A DNA stretch of 64,000 nucleotides from Corbicula japonica (GCA_038501625.1 JAZAYU010000881.1:1-64000); one strand, 5' to 3'. Counted from the first letter of the stretch, positions 10,799-24,938 are shown. Numbers and translations: made by a program. The notes: a model not told the origin generated them from the letters alone.

Positions 10799-13400
10799 AA
10801 AGATATTTCTTGTCTTTTATAAAAACTCAAGGCCGGTCATCAGTTATCATCCGCATTCCGGCTTTTGCATCTTTAATTACACGATTTTTATATTCCTTGG
10901 TTTCTTATTTTTACACTGATTCCGTATTTTTAATATTAAGAGAAAAAACTCATCTCCAAATAAGAGGCATTTGCATCGACCATCCGATGTATAAACCATG
11001 TTGCTGTACCAAGAAACGCCTTATTCGGTGTTTGTATGGTATTAGCAGATGGTTTTAAAACAAAGAATGACCGAATATAGTTTTTTGCGCTAAACTACTA
11101 TTTCGCCGTGAATTGTAATGGTTTTTACGTCTTTTGATGGACCATCGCGTGTAGTCGTGATAATAGATGGTTCTGTGTCGATAGTTATTTTCTAAATATA
11201 GCATATTGTCGATGTACATAATTTCGTACAGAAATATTAAAACAGTTGATATTAATTGTTGTCAGTTATATGGTTTATTAAATGTTGATCGTACCATCCA
11301 GTAACAGGCGTTGGGCTTAGGTTCGTACGTGTTTGTTGTAAGTGCCATACCTGTGTATCGTGGGTTGACTGTAAGGTTTGCTCTTTGTCTTTGAACCACG
11401 ATCATACTTCAAAGGTCAATATCACGCATAGACTGAAGTTAAAATTCCGTTTTCCACATATTTTCAGTAATTTATTTAGCAATTTTAAAATGATTAACAA
11501 CAAATGTTTCCCGTGTGGAGAAGTGGAGTGTCGCTAATAAATCTCGTTACCCACCTCGAAAGACAAGGTCGCGCATAGACTTGAGACGTTAACAATTCAT
11601 GTCTAGTTCGTAATTTCGCCATACACAGTGATGACAAGACGGTGTATTGTGTACAACTATCAGTCTTGTAGGTCTACTTGTCAGCGTTAGTATCATTTTC
11701 TACAGATACAAACCAGATACAACTCATAGACTTTAAACCATACAAGCTAATTCGTTGAATAAACAGTACTGAACTAGCAGAGAAAAAGCGATGAAACGAA
11801 TACTGCTCCATATGCATAATGCGTAAGTTTCAAAGAGCAATAACTCTGTGTTAAACAGTCTGACCGGAACAAGACGACAATATGCGCATCTCCTCTTGGT
11901 ATTGATGGTACGCAGAAAGATTCATTGAAATCCATCTGGTAGTTTGCAGAGAAATAGCGCGGAAACGAATACGGACGGTAATTCGAATTCATAATTATGA
12001 CTGTATAAAATAAGGCTGTCGAGTTATGTCAAAAACCTTGACATTGAGCCTTTCGCAGAGATGTAAAGTGAGTGTAAGGAACGACAACTCTGCGAAGGAG
12101 ATTGGTTCTTCTTATCATGTGGTTCGGAAACCCATTCTTAGTAAATTTAAATAAAATCTTGTACTTTTGGGCGAACCCGCGTCAGGATTGTTTGGCTTTT
12201 GTGTATAGTAAATCAGTAATCCATCTTTCTGTAGGCAGACAAGTGATTACAATGACTGGTAGATAAAACTGACAGTGGCGAATCCAAGGGGGGGGGGGGG
12301 TTCGGGGGGTTCGGACGAACCACCATAATTTCCCCGATTTTTGTTCAAGTTTCGAAGTTTGTGGAATCAATATCAATGCTTTCTAGAATAAAATGGACAA
12401 CAAGTTTCCATTCTGATTCAGAATATTTGATAGTCTATTTCAGTTCAGGAATTGTCAAAGCTTTACAGAAGGTTAGGAACAAAAATGTCTATACAAGATT
12501 TACTTTGAAAACAATGAAACACAACAAATACAACTATATTGCAGGCTCGCTTTTATATGGCTTGTTATCCGGCAGTAATAGAAACGCCGTTTAGCTGAGC
12601 GAAACTACTCATTATCTACTCAAATAAACATTACATGTTTATCCATCTCCAACGATTCAGGGCATTATAGGTCAGAGGACAGTAAATAGAAAAGCCTGTC
12701 GCGGATTGTACAATTTTATCTAGGGACGATTCGGGCTTAATTTATTTTCAAAGATTCATTGGCTAAAACTATAGAGAATAGAAATATTTTTTTTGTTTTC
12801 AGAAAAGTAAAATGACTTTAATTATATACTTAAAAATAAAAATGATTATTTAAAACACTGTTTGAAAGGTGATTTGTGTCACTTTAAAGAAGTTGGTACT
12901 TTCCTTATTTTGGGTTGAAGATTTGTTTACATTCTGGGGGTGGTTACTTTCGGTTTTAAATGCTGAGAGAATGAGTTGGTGAAGGTACCAAATCTTGTTC
13001 ATTTTTGCATTTCCCAAGAGTGCCACTATGCAAATCTGTGGTAGGTTTGGAAATAGTCGTGTAAATGTAATATAATAAGCAACTACAGCGATATTAGTTC
13101 GTACTCGGTGAACCTGTAGGAAGGTCGGTGTGTCAGTGCAAGCGTGCACTGAACACACGGCCTGCGGATAGGGTCAACCGGTGTATCGCTGTGGTTGCAG
13201 ACTATTTATTATAACAATAATTATATAAACTGGCCTATATATACTGGAGTAGCAAGGCAGTTGCTATTCCAGATCCAGAGTGTTGCAGTCTTAGTAGCTC
13301 GTCCGAGCGACCACGACCAGGGCTCCTGGCCGTAACAGACTTACACTTTGTTAGTCTCTTCTATGCGGTAGCATAACGCTACAGTAAACTAAATCACAGG
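10799..13400. other. Gene-free stretch
   Basis: No gene recognised. Short open frames (10777-11058, 11774-11992, 12182-12376, 12361-12594, 12850-13158) show no domain or motif. A G-run lies at about 12289-12310. The AATATTGCAGGCTC-type fragment of repeat J recurs at about 12536. Confidence 0.4.
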
Positions 13401-13419
13401 AGGACCAATTGACACCCTG

Positions 13420-15381
13420 GGGAATACTTTTAGAAACTTTGTCATCAACACCATTGAAGCCCACGTGCCATCAAAGTTCACGTCATCCAGGTTCAACCAA
13501 CCATAGATAACACGAAAGGCAAAACGTCTCTCCAGAAGGAAAAAGCGTGCTTTTACAAATGCTAGGAAGCGTGCTTTTACAAATGCTAGGATGAGTGGCA
13601 CTCAAGATGACCTAGACTACTACCACCAAGCTGAAGAAGGAGACACAACAAGAGTGTAAAGACGACTACAGCACATAAATCAAAGACATGGTGTCTGACA
13701 GAAACCCAAAGAAGATTTTTTTTCTGGTAAAGGGAACAAATGTGACAGTGACGCTTCTTCCAAGGCAACGATACTCAACAGGCAATTCAGCAGTGTATTC
13801 ACAACTGAAAACCAGACTAGCTTACCATCGCTTGGACCCATCCCACACCCCGACATGCACGACTTTACCGTTACTACTAAGGGTGTCACCAAGCTACTGC
13901 GTGACCTGGACCCACACACGGCTACTGGACCAGACCAGATCCCGACCAGATTTTTGAAAGACTACGCAGAGGAACTTTCCCCTTCGATGGCACTTATATT
14001 CCATGCCTCTCTCAACCAGGGCCAGATACCTACAGACAGGAGGCAGGCGAACGTTACTCCAATCTTCAAGAAAGGTGACCGCAGCGATCCTGCCAACTAT
14101 CGCCCTATATCGCTGACCTCTGTCTGCAGCAAAGTGATCGAGCACACCATTCACAGCCAAGTCATGTCACACCTGGAGAGACACAGCATCCTCAGTGACC
14201 AGCAACACGGCTTAAAAAAAGGAGGTCCACTGAAACCCAGTTCATTCTCACTATCGAGGACCTTGCCAAAAGCTTAGACGAGGGCGAACAAATCGACGCA
14301 GTCCTACTAGACTGCAGCTGGGCGTTCGATAAGGTCCCACACAAGCGACTGGCGGTGAAGCTGGAATATTATGGAATCAGAGGCAACCTCTTACAGTGGA
14401 TCCAGAACTTCTTATCCGATAGAATTCAAAGGGTCTTGGTAGAAAGCAAATCATCAGAGGCCAACCCAGTCACATCAGGCGTACCACAGGGCTTGGTAAT
14501 TGGACCACTACTGTTCCTTCTATATATAAATGACCTCCCCTGGAATGTCACCTCCACATCCCGCCTTTTTGCAGACGACGCTCTACTGTACCGTCGAATA
14601 AAATTATTTGCGGACACTAAGGCTCTGCAAAACGATCTTGACAGACTACAACTGTGAGAGAAAGACTGGTTGATGTCTTTCAACCCAACCAAGTGCGAGG
14701 TAATCCGTATTACAAGGAAGAAGAAACCCACCGAGGCAAACTACTATATCCACAAAACACAATTACAGATTGTGAAGGGTGGCAGATACCGGGGTTTAAA
14801 CATTGATGAGAAACTGTCTTGGAACACCCATGTCTTTGCAACTGAAAAAAAAGGCCAACAACAGCCTTGCCTTCCTCCGCAGAAACCTGACGAGCTGCCC
14901 TCAGAGCATCAAGGCCCAGTGTTATCAGACCCTTGTCAGGCCAATCATGGAGTATGCCTCCCCTCTCTGGGACCCATACACTGCCACAAACATTGCAGAG
15001 CTAGAGGCAGTTCAGCGCCGTGCAGCTAGATTTGTTAAGGGTGATTACCACACCACAAGCAGCACAAGCCAGATGATCATGTCATTCGGCTGGCAGTCCC
15101 TCGAGCAGCGGCGTACCAATGCAAAGCTAGTGACAATGTACAGAGTGGTCCACAATCTAGTTGACATCCCAGCAGAACAGTTTCTCACCCCAACGACCTC
15201 CAACATGTCCACGCGAGGCGCAACCCAGAAATACTTGCTGCCCTATTGTAGAACAGATGTCTACAGATTCTCATTCTTCCCCTCCGCTATCAGACTCTGG
15301 AACCAGCTCCCAGTCCAGCTCACTGAGGTCGATAGTGTTGAGGCCTTCAAGAATGGACTACTGTGGTATCATTTTATTTAG
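13420..15381 (+). mobile_element. Decayed jockey-like LINE: reverse transcriptase and C-terminal region
   Basis: Remnant of a non-LTR retrotransposon ORF2. In order: a basic linker (from about 13450), the RT entry region (DPHTATGPDQIPTRFLK), the NYRPISLTSVCSKVIE block, the SGVPQGLVIGPLLFLLYIND block, the catalytic motif FADDALLY (about 14572-14595), and the C-terminal block with RPIMEYASPLWDPYT, VQRRAARF and WNQLPVQL ending at a stop at 15379-15381. The frame breaks several times: stops near 13660 and 13680, a shift near 14215, a stop near 14657 and a shift near 14850. It is therefore inactive. No endonuclease domain is visible upstream, so it is also 5'-truncated. Clade assignment to the jockey/CR1 group rests on motif style. 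Confidence 0.9.
13543..13590 (+). repeat. 24-bp tandem duplication inside the LINE
   Basis: AAGCGTGCTTTTACAAATGC plus AGG occurs twice head to tail. It duplicates eight codons of a basic segment (KRAFTNAR) in frame. Confidence 0.85.
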
Positions 15382-18300
15382 CGAAGGCTTAATTTTCGCG
15401 TATTTCCCGCTCGGGCCAGTGCGAGAATTTAAAACCTTAGCTAAAATTTAACCAAAAATTTCCACATACGTATCCGAAACGTGCTACGTCCGAATGGACC
15501 TGCACTTTATATATAGTTGCCCGTATCGCTATTTGATATAAATTTGAAGTATCGAATAATTATGTTAATAAAGATAATACAATTAGTTATAACTGTCGAC
15601 TTTCTTTTGGAATATATTTAATGTTACTTCAAAACTTGAACGACAATTGAGTCCGCGCATTTAGGTCAGGTCACGTTTTACCAAACAGTATCGTTGTCAT
15701 CTCATTTTTAATTTATCAACACTTTTTTGAGTAACTGTTTCGCAATTAATGGACACTTAAGACAATAAAACGGGTACGAAATTAAACTTGCCAATTATGA
15801 TATGAATGGCCCAGATAGATGGATCACACGGGTCCCGTGTAAATTTGCGGCGCCGAATAAACAGCGGTCCGATAATTGACTAACAGAGGAAGGGGTAAAT
15901 GACAGGGGGCCTACTGACACATGATTAGCTCGTGTGTTCAAATAAACAGTAGGTATTGATAACGGGTCAGTAAAATATCTAATAATATATTTTTTTTAAA
16001 TTGGATTTGCGCGTATTTACGTCCGCGCGAAACAGTCTTTTTCGGCGATTCCGCGAAATTTCGTGCCAGCGAAATTAAATGATATCATCAACACTGTAAA
16101 CCCAATTAACTGCTTTTAACCAATTTGAACTGTTTTTAAATTAGTCACCATGTGAATATTTTGCACCGCATAGATGCTTTTACCTAAACAATGTACGACA
16201 ATGCTCCAGAGGAGATTTAGTACAGTACTGGAATAAGAAGATCTTATAATGTAAGCATATGGGAAACTATTTAGTGGTCTCTGAACAGCTATCATCGGGG
16301 TCATCGCTATGGTATATTCAGACTAAGACCATTCCATTATCAGTATCGGATGGTTCCAATATAAAACGATAGGGTTTGGCCTATTCGAGAAAACCAATGA
16401 GTGGAACTAGATAAATATAATAGAATTTTGACAGAGATCCTAAGAATTATAATTCCTCTTAGAAAAGAGAACAACCAATGTCAAGAAATAGAATGCATAA
16501 GGTACGAGTATATCCATTTGGTGACTGAACAATTTACAAAGATATCATGGCTAGTATATTGAAATTACACATGTAATTCGGACCGTTTTTAAAAAAACAA
16601 AACATATTACTAAATATTTCAACATACATAAGTTTCGCACTAAAAGACTTTCGTAGAAAGGAACTGATGATTATACTGATTAAATAAACATGCATAATAA
16701 AATAACATCAACACTGCACAAATAACGCTTTCGTGATTTGAAAATGTAAATGGAACTTTGAAAATAATGGAACAAATAAAATATGAAAACATTGAAAACT
16801 CGTTTGTTTGAGCCTATTGTAGTGTTATGTGAGCCTATTGAAATGCATGTATCTACCAAAAGTAAACTGCGTAACACTTATATCCATTCAAATGATAAAA
16901 TATCATTCAAATGATAAAATATCATTCAATTTTCAGATAAACGCCCGTTATTGAATAGATGTTAACCCGGTGAGATGTTTTGACACCCCTGAGAAATCTT
17001 TGTTTGTCTTTCAAATATTATTTGCTTTAAGCTGAAAATTACAGACATTGATAAATTGATATTCTTGTTTTTTGTTGAAATCTGTCAGATCATTGTTTAC
17101 TAATTTTACTATTTAATATCTTTGTCTATTTAAGTTGTCGCTATGTAAAAAAGTGTTAGGTGTACTCGATAAACCATTGTGGGGTATAAAATAAATTAAA
17201 ACGACAGAATGGAAACGAGACGACATAGATCGTTCTGATTAAGAACAAGGAAATCACAACTATCATTTCAAACTCTATATCATGCATGCTGATCATGTTG
17301 CAAAGTTTGAAGATACTACGATATGGTAATTTTATCACAAAATGTCAGTTTTGCGAAAATAATAAATGCAACTTCTGATCTTATAAATGGTTTTAATAAT
17401 ATATAATATAAATGAATAAAATGCTGACGTATTTCCTTATTATATCACCCTAACATTTACGGTGCCTGTCCATATCGACTGTTTCTTTGCTTCGGCTATG
17501 GCTATTCTTTTATTATAACAATGGAAGGAGAGCATATGTCGAAGATTCCAGATGCAAATGTTAAAGATATAAGTTATATTGTACAAAAAAGGTTGTGCAC
17601 GGAACATTAGAATGTCTAAAATATGCATTGTAGTGTTTACTTTTTAAATATCGGCGATTGTGGCCGAAATCTCGATAAAACTAGTTGACGATACACAGAC
17701 GTAGAGCACAGATCCAGCTTTTCCGCAGTTTTTAACGAGTGTTTGCTTTGATATCTAACGTATCAAGCGATATATTATATCCATTTCTTCAATATTCTTC
17801 CAAAAATACTTACAAATAGGTAGAAATATTAATAGATTTATCCAAAACCCTTTACTTTCGGTTTAATTGGGTTACCGGCGGCCTCTCTGCTCACCAGTTT
17901 TTGATGCACAGGCTGACTCTCTGCATTGCGCAGTGGTAGGCTCAACGATAATGACTACTTAGGCACCTGTTTACTCACTGTATTATGGACAATTTAGAAT
18001 TTTGCGCTGCATTCTCCTTATTAGAATGTAAATTAACGTTACATGAGCAGGGGACTTCGAAGTTGAACGAGAAACCTTAAGGTTTATCGCAACTGTGTTA
18101 GTATCCTTTTTATGTAAGGTTAATGCATACATTGCTAAATGTTTATGAAAATGCTAATAGACATGTTTAACAATAATCAAGCTTTACAAAACTTAAACAA
18201 GGTTAAAACATTTATTTGATATGACTGTATAGTCTATGTACATTCTATATAATTGCAGTTTTAGCACAGAACTCCACTTGCGAATTTATTGGTTTATTCG

Positions 18301-19430
18301 CCGGTTCATTCGTTCGTCTATGTGCATAAACGTGTCACATCCTTAATTGATGGTTTATTGTCTGAATCTCATTTGCTGAGCAGTGTAAATCGTTTAAAAT
18401 CACAAGTTGATTTATCCTTAAACCCAGAAAAAGACATCCTATCAGAATTTTTTTTGGAATTATATGTATTGAAATTTCGAACACCACCAAATTTTGAGTA
18501 GTAAATATTAGTAAATAATATACGGTGCAAATGAAATGGTTATGGCAACGTGATGAAGTAATGTAAAGGGATTTTTTCAATGGTGCAACAGGTGCTTTCA
18601 TACTTCAACACCATGACTGGTTTGCATCGGAGAAGAATAACCGTGAATATAAACAATGACGTTTAGTAAGCAAAGTTGATACACTTGTAACAAAAGTAAA
18701 TCCAAACTAGTTTAGATGAAGAAGACAATACGTTTGTGATATGATATGCGAGTCTGAAAACAGGAAGGCAGCTTACTTTAAATAAACAAGAAAATAATTC
18801 CGTTTTACAAACAGGAAGAGAATATTCATACAGTCGTATTTAGATTGAAAGTACATGTTAATAAAAATCTGGTTCTTTTTTACAGAATGGTCACATGAAT
18901 TTGGATTAAAAACCGCGATTCCTGCAGAATTAAATACTTCGATAATATTGCGAAAGTTATGAGTTTTAGTCAGTAATTATTGTTGGTTCTTTTTGTTTTC
19001 ATCCAATAAACATGATTTTCAAATAAAAGTCACAAAAACAACAAAAACAAACAACTTGCTTTCAATCAAAACCAGCGATAATCGATAATTTAATGCAGCA
19101 CTATTTTCAAATGTCAGCTTCAGATAAATTACTGTAAATGAATGACATATACGTTTTGTGGCATATATGGTCTAACAGAGCTATTTCCATATTAATACCA
19201 TTCTATGTTCAGCGGCGTATGGTAGGTTACCTAAAACGAGGTTTGCCAAGTGTTAAGTTATCATATTTCATAAAGACAAGTAAGGTTTGTACCACTGTCC
19301 TTGGTTGTATTAAATGCTGATTTTCTCATGATTTTTGCATTTAATGATAACAAATCATATTTCTAACATTTAACCAAGTATGTTACCCGAAAAACAAAAG
19401 TAGAGAGAAAAAGAGACATTGGGTTTATTA
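15382..19430. other. Gene-free stretch
   Basis: No gene recognised. It contains repeat A copy 1 (16413-16886) and a short duplication of an ATCATTCAAATGATAAAAT unit at about 16890-16930. Open frames of 60-88 codons here show no motif. Confidence 0.4.
16413..16886 (+). repeat. Dispersed repeat A, copy 1
   Basis: Direct copy of 21570-21940 with small indels. Shared blocks include TATAATAGAATTTTGACAGA, ACTGATTAAATAAACATGCA and GTAAATGGAACTTTGAAAAT. The spacing is about 5.1 kb. It is either a dispersed element or an old segmental duplication. Confidence 0.75.
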
Positions 19431-19431
19431 T

Positions 19432-19599
19432 AGGAATAACCATGCCGTAATTTTGAAGTTTGCGACGATATACACAGATTTTAATGGTCGCAAATATTTT
19501 TAACGGCGAAGGCGCAGCCTGAGCCGTTAAAATGATTTAAGACCATTAAAATCTGTGTATACCGTCGCAACCTTCAAAATTACGGCATGGTTATTCCTA
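19432..19599. repeat. Nested hairpin (inverted repeat within inverted repeat)
   Basis: The outer arms, 19432-19495 and 19541-19599, pair over about 60 bp (AGGAATAACCATGCCGTAAT and its complement). The inner arms TTTTAACGGC (near 19497) and GCCGTTAAAA (near 19523) form a second stem enclosing GAAGGCGCAGCCTGA. A related end motif (GCGTTAGAATAAA) recurs at 21104. Likely a MITE. Confidence 0.75.
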
Positions 19600-19846
19600 T
19601 TCTAACGCTCTTCCATACTATTCTCAATCGGGCCTCATTCCATATGTTAAACGGGTACCATGTTCTATTTATCCGTATAGTAAACAACGGTACGGTATTA
19701 CCCAAGGGAACCCGATTATCCATAGGTCAGTGAGATTATCGACAGTAAACAAGTTTAATAAATCCCAAATAGAGGTCAAAACTTCAACATTTTTATTACA
19801 TCGACGTTTCGGCCATAATGCCTTCTTCAGGATTGTTTGTCATAAA

Positions 19847-21002
19847 GGCCCTGTCACACTACAGCGCGTTTCCACTGCGTTGCCGCGGCGTTGTTTAATT
19901 TTCCAGAACGCCGTGAGATCGCAAGAAAAATCTGACTTTTATCGTGAAGATGGAGACTGCACGGCGTCCTCACTGCGACCATGGCGTTGCTTCGGAGTTT
20001 ACACGGCGTTCTATTGCGTTCCTACGGAGTTCTGTTTGGCGATTGCCTGCGCTCTTACGGCGCCTTCACTGCGTGCACTGCGCTTTCAGGGCGTTCTTAC
20101 GGCGCTTCCACTGCGTGCACTGCGCTTTCACGTCGCTCACGCTGGGCTGACAGCGTGTTGATGACGTTCTAATTATAAAACGAAGTTAGTTCTAGAGCAG
20201 TTAAGACTAAGCCTGCAAAAAGACTATTTCTTCGTATTACAATCAAATGCAAAACGTCTTTATCTTGGTATGTTTGCTTGACATGCATGTAGGTCAGCAA
20301 TACTTGCTGCTGTACTTCAGTCATGGTGAAATGAATGTTTATTGCCAATCTTGTACACTATGTTTGTTATAAAAACGTCCATGAACGTAGAAGAAGCTTA
20401 TTGGGAGCGCAATGATCGCTGTGAAAACGCGTTAGAAGCTTATTGAGAGCGCAATGATCGCTGTGACAACGCGACAGAAGCGCACTGGGAGCGCAATGAT
20501 CGCTGGGACAACGCGGTAGAAGCGCATTGGGAGCGCATTGATCGCCGTGACAGCTCCGTACAGTCGTTGAAAGAGCGCAGTGAAAAAATTAACACTCCGT
20601 AAAAGCGCCGTAGACGCGCAATAAAGCGCTGTAAAGTCGCAGTGACATCTCCGACAACGCCGTGCGATCTCCGTGCAAGCGCCACCGATAACCACAGCGT
20701 TCGCACTGGGACCTCTGTGCGCGCCCGCGGAGCTCCTGCGGCGTTGTAGGAGACCTTACTGTGCTGCTACGGCGACCATACGGCGATCCCAATGCGCTCT
20801 TATCAGAACGCCGAGCGACGGCGTTTGTTTTGTGCATGCTCAAAGTGAGCGCCGTGGCTAGGCGTTCTGTGCGATCCCACTGCGTTTACTGGCGATGCCA
20901 CTGCGTTGCTGCGGCGATGCTTGCGATCGTACTGCGCGTACCTCGGCGTTCTTGAACGCCGTGGGAACGCCGTGAGAACGCGACCCTGGTGTGACAGGGG
21001 TT
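19847..21002. mobile_element. GC-rich fold-back element with CCCTGTCACAC ends
   Basis: Exact 11-bp inverted ends: CCCTGTCACAC at 19849-19859 and GTGTGACAGGG at 20989-20999. The interior is strikingly GC-rich for this window. It consists of degenerate, mirror-image arrays of GCGTTCT-ACGGCG / CACTGCGTTGC-type words in both halves. The many overlapping open frames (19730-20172 plus, 20432-20843 minus, 20673-21078 both strands) follow from this low-complexity GC-rich sequence and have Arg/Leu/Ala-biased translations. No transposase is present. Confidence 0.7.
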
Positions 21003-21132
21003 TAACAGGAAATGACGTCAACGTCAAACGACAGTAAACAAGGAATTTTACGGTCGCAAATTTTCGCCATCTGACCAATCAGATTGCTCGAAATTTATTT
21101 AGTGCGTTAGAATAAATGATCAATTTTTTTAA

Positions 21133-21217
21133 TGCGACACCGCAATCAGTTAACGAAAAAGAGAACCCAGGTCATTACCGTCTTGGAACTGTCAGTGACA
21201 AAACAATTTTGCAAGCC
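21133..21217 (+). repeat. Dispersed repeat S (short hairpin core), copy 1
   Basis: Shares AGTTAACGAAAAAGAGAACC and GGAACTGTCAGTGACAAAAC with copies at 25460-25549, 26165-26296 (minus) and 59137-59230. Confidence 0.6.
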
Positions 21218-21569
21218 GACTCTTGAAAAGTCAACTAAAAATATTGAAAATGGTTCTTAAAGGACAAATAATTTTGCTTTTATCTTTTTATGATTTTTAA
21301 AATCTTTTTCAACGCGACATTAATTCTCACTGCCAGTTGACATGACTGCAGGCATGTCATCACCTGACCTGAACATGCCATATTCCTGGCAGACACGACA
21401 TGGTACACCAAATTAATAATTAACTATCTTATAATGGCCCAGCAATTCTCATATTGGCCCAGAACACCTGTATTTGCCAAGTTTAGTCTTCATAAGAATT
21501 TAAAGTTTCTATTCTGTTAATTAATAAACTGTGAATAAATTTGGCCTCGGGCGGTCATATTTACCCTAG

Positions 21570-21940
21570 AATATAATAGAATTTTGACAGAGGTTAGTAT
21601 TCCTCTTAGAACAGAGAACGCCAAAGTCACGAAGTAAAATGAGAAGGTATATCCGTTTGTTGACTGAACATTTACAAAAATATCATGAATACAAATATAA
21701 AACGAGCAGAAATAAAAAAATATTACTTAATATTTCAACAAACATACGCTTTGGAGAAAGAAACTGACGATAATACTGATTAAATAAACATGCATTATAA
21801 AATAAAACTCAGACAGCACAAACGCTTTCATGGTATGAAAATGTAAATGGAACTTTGAAAATAATTAAACAAATAAAATATGAAAACTTTAAAGACCCGT
21901 GTTGAGTAAGCAAAAATAAACTGCATAACACTTATATCCT
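21570..21940 (+). repeat. Dispersed repeat A, copy 2
   Basis: Partner of 16413-16886 in the same orientation, about 100 bp shorter through internal deletions. Confidence 0.75.
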
Positions 21941-24938
21941 CAGAGTTTCTTCAGCTAAAACGTAGCAATATTTTGAAACAATATATTTCTTTGTAATTTT
22001 CTCCGTTTTATATCAAACATTTTTTTTTGGCATTAGAAGGCCTAAGAAGACTATAAGTTATTAGAAATTGCAAACATGTGTTACTTTGCAATACCGAATG
22101 GTTTGAATTTTCATCAATGTAAAATCTTCGAGAGAAGTGGTAGCTTTCTATTGACGGTCAGTATAATGTGTATGCATAAAATTTAGATCTGACATGAGTT
22201 GTTTTGAAATAAATACATATTAAACGAGTTCAGGAAAAATGTTATGAAACAAGCTTTAGGCAAGCGTTAAAATATATATCATGGACGTAATTTAATAAAT
22301 AGGTTGCATAATATTACAAAAAGTTAAAGATTCTTTTTCTTTTATGATAAGTATGCTTTTACCAGGGTTTTTTGGTAAAGAACAAACGTGACGTCATAAC
22401 ACAAGTTGAGATTTTCCCCAGTTTCAATAAAATTACATCCTCTCGAGACCTTTACTCAAAGGTTTTCACTTTCTAAGATAATTAGTTTTTTATGCTTGTA
22501 AATAGTTAAAGAATACACAAAACAAATAAGAATAATTAGATAAGTAAATTTTATCGTATGATATTTATGAACTTATGTCATTGCTGTATTAACATTGCAA
22601 ATAAAAAAGAAATATATGCATATCAGGAATCGCACCAATCACAAAACACAGACTCCCCACACAGCGAAAAAAGAAGAGAGGAAGAGAGAGAGAAGTGTGC
22701 TTTTTATAAGTATTTCAAGGTTTGGCATGCGATAAAAAGTGATAGAAAATAAAATATATAATACAGAAAATAATTACAGATCAAGTTAATGTCCTTTTAT
22801 TTTTAAGTGTTAAGTGATCACAATGCTTATTGCTATTAAAAAAGTTAAATCCTTACCGTGACTTAGAAAGTGACCAAAATGTCTCTATCTGTTTTGCGTA
22901 GCCGTTGCTACAGTCAACAAACGGAGGTTTATATAGCGGGCTATATTTATCCTTTTCATAAAATGTAATTGATTGAAAACTCTTAGGACATGCTTTCATT
23001 AAATTGGGATCCCATACCTGCTTGTGTTATTCTATCAGTAACCAAAATAACTATCATTTAATTGTGAAACATAACTTGCGTTTGTTATCAACCCAGTTAC
23101 CAAAGCATATCCATTGATATTCTGGTGAACAGTCTTTACAATTCTGGTGTAGTTCAAACAAATTGCATTTCACACTGAATGTAAATGTCTATAATAAATC
23201 CCCATAGAATACAGTTTCTAAGAACATTAATACAGCAATAAAGGCAGGGTAGCAAATTGATTATTCATATTCTGACCAAAGAGAAATCGTAGAAATTTCA
23301 TTATGAATATCTTTTTACGTAGAAGTTGATATTCTTAACAAATCAACCAGATTCGAAACATAGTGGTCTGATAAAATTACAGAATAGTACCTGAACATTT
23401 GAAAATCGAAAAAAAATGATAAAAACAAGTATTTGAACATTAAAGTTTATCAAAATAAATATCTTCTATTTGCTGCCAGAGTTGCAACATTGCTCGACTA
23501 ATGTTGTACAGTTATATACTATCGAGCATATGGATTGTCTCCCTGTTGGTTAATTGACAAAAACAGTAGTTTGTTCACCATAGTCCTGTTTAAACCATCA
23601 GTTTCAAGTTGTTTTTCCAAGATGGCAAACCCACAGGATTTCTTTCCGTTAATTGGTTGTGGTGTCTAGTTTGTAATTGGTCATTTTTACTAACCCTCTC
23701 GGAACGCGGCAAAATTATTTTCCACTTGGGCTTTTAATTATGTTTTTTGATGCACACAACTCAGTTGCCCCAACAGTGTCTGATATGAACAGATAAATAC
23801 AAGGTTTGTTAGTGAAATAAGTCCAGCTTACAAATTATAATAAAACAAATTAAGTCCAGGGATGTTCATATGCCATCAAAGTTCAGCTAAAAATGAAAAA
23901 TCTTCAAGTGACCATTCCGTAATTAAGACAAAAGCTTTGTTAGGTTGAAATTTTTCTCGTCGTAACAGGTTGAATGTGTTCTTGTCATTCGCTATTCACA
24001 TTTACAAATTACTTCTTTTGACGATAAGGGTTATTATCGTTTAAATGTATGGTACGTCAAAGATAACAGGAAAATCACCTGACAAATAAATAATATCAGA
24101 CATATCGTTTAGAAGCCAACAGTAAAAAAAAATGGTAACCTCATGACATTTCATTAAAATTACTCGCTGGAAAAATATTCAAATCGCCTATATATGCAAT
24201 AAGATCATAGTTGTTTATTAAACGGAGTATAGCTTGACTGTCTATAATTAGTTATAACAACGGTTGCCTAAGTATTTGTAAATTACCTTTCTTCTTATAA
24301 GTATAGAATGACCAGATGATGTTAAACCTTGTAGAAAGATTGCAAACTAAAGGAAATTGAAATATTCAAAGCAAATCGTTCGAAAATATATGTTGTTATA
24401 GATCCGGCAGCAAATTATGAACACACTCGAGTACTTAATATGACGATGATGTTTGAGAACTGACTCGTTGTAAAGTTTATAGATCGTTGAACAATTTGAA
24501 AGCGAGAACAAATTGAATGTATTCATCCATTTTAATTACAATTTTACTGAATAGTATATATAATATCAAGGGAGCATTGCTTAAATCACAGAATTAATTG
24601 TTTCTATTCTTTTTCGAAGCGAACACTATCGCATTTTCTGAATGTTAACCGGACTGTTGAAGCAAATCAGATTTTTTCTTTCTTTCTGTCTGCCCGTTCG
24701 CCAATATCGCTTAGTCCTTTGAAGTATTGTATGTATATCTCAAACTACTCACACTAACGGTCCATACACTCATTACATTCAAACATGTCAAATATGTCCA
24801 GCAACTCTGAAAAGGAGATGGAATTGGATAAAAAAGGGAAAAAAACCCATCAAACTACTTTTAAGCATGAAGTCCTGATAAAACGAAGGAAATAAATAGT
24901 ACATTTTAGATTTAGATAAGTGCATTTAAGAACATTTA
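21941..24938. other. Gene-free stretch
   Basis: AT-rich with no coding signal. The 64-aa frame at 22558-22752 overlaps a segment (22615-22705) that recurs at 59030-59115 and so is part of a repeat. Confidence 0.4.
22615..22705 (+). repeat. Dispersed repeat with purine-rich tail, copy 1
   Basis: Shares TATCAGGAATCGC, CACAAAACACAG and CCACACAGCGAAAAA-GAAGAG followed by GAGAGAGA with 59030-59115. Confidence 0.65.

Noticed and set aside
19730..21078. Seven overlapping frames of 60-143 codons, partly Arg-rich
   Set aside because: They lie in the GC-rich fold-back element, occur on both strands and all frames, and have no recognisable domain.
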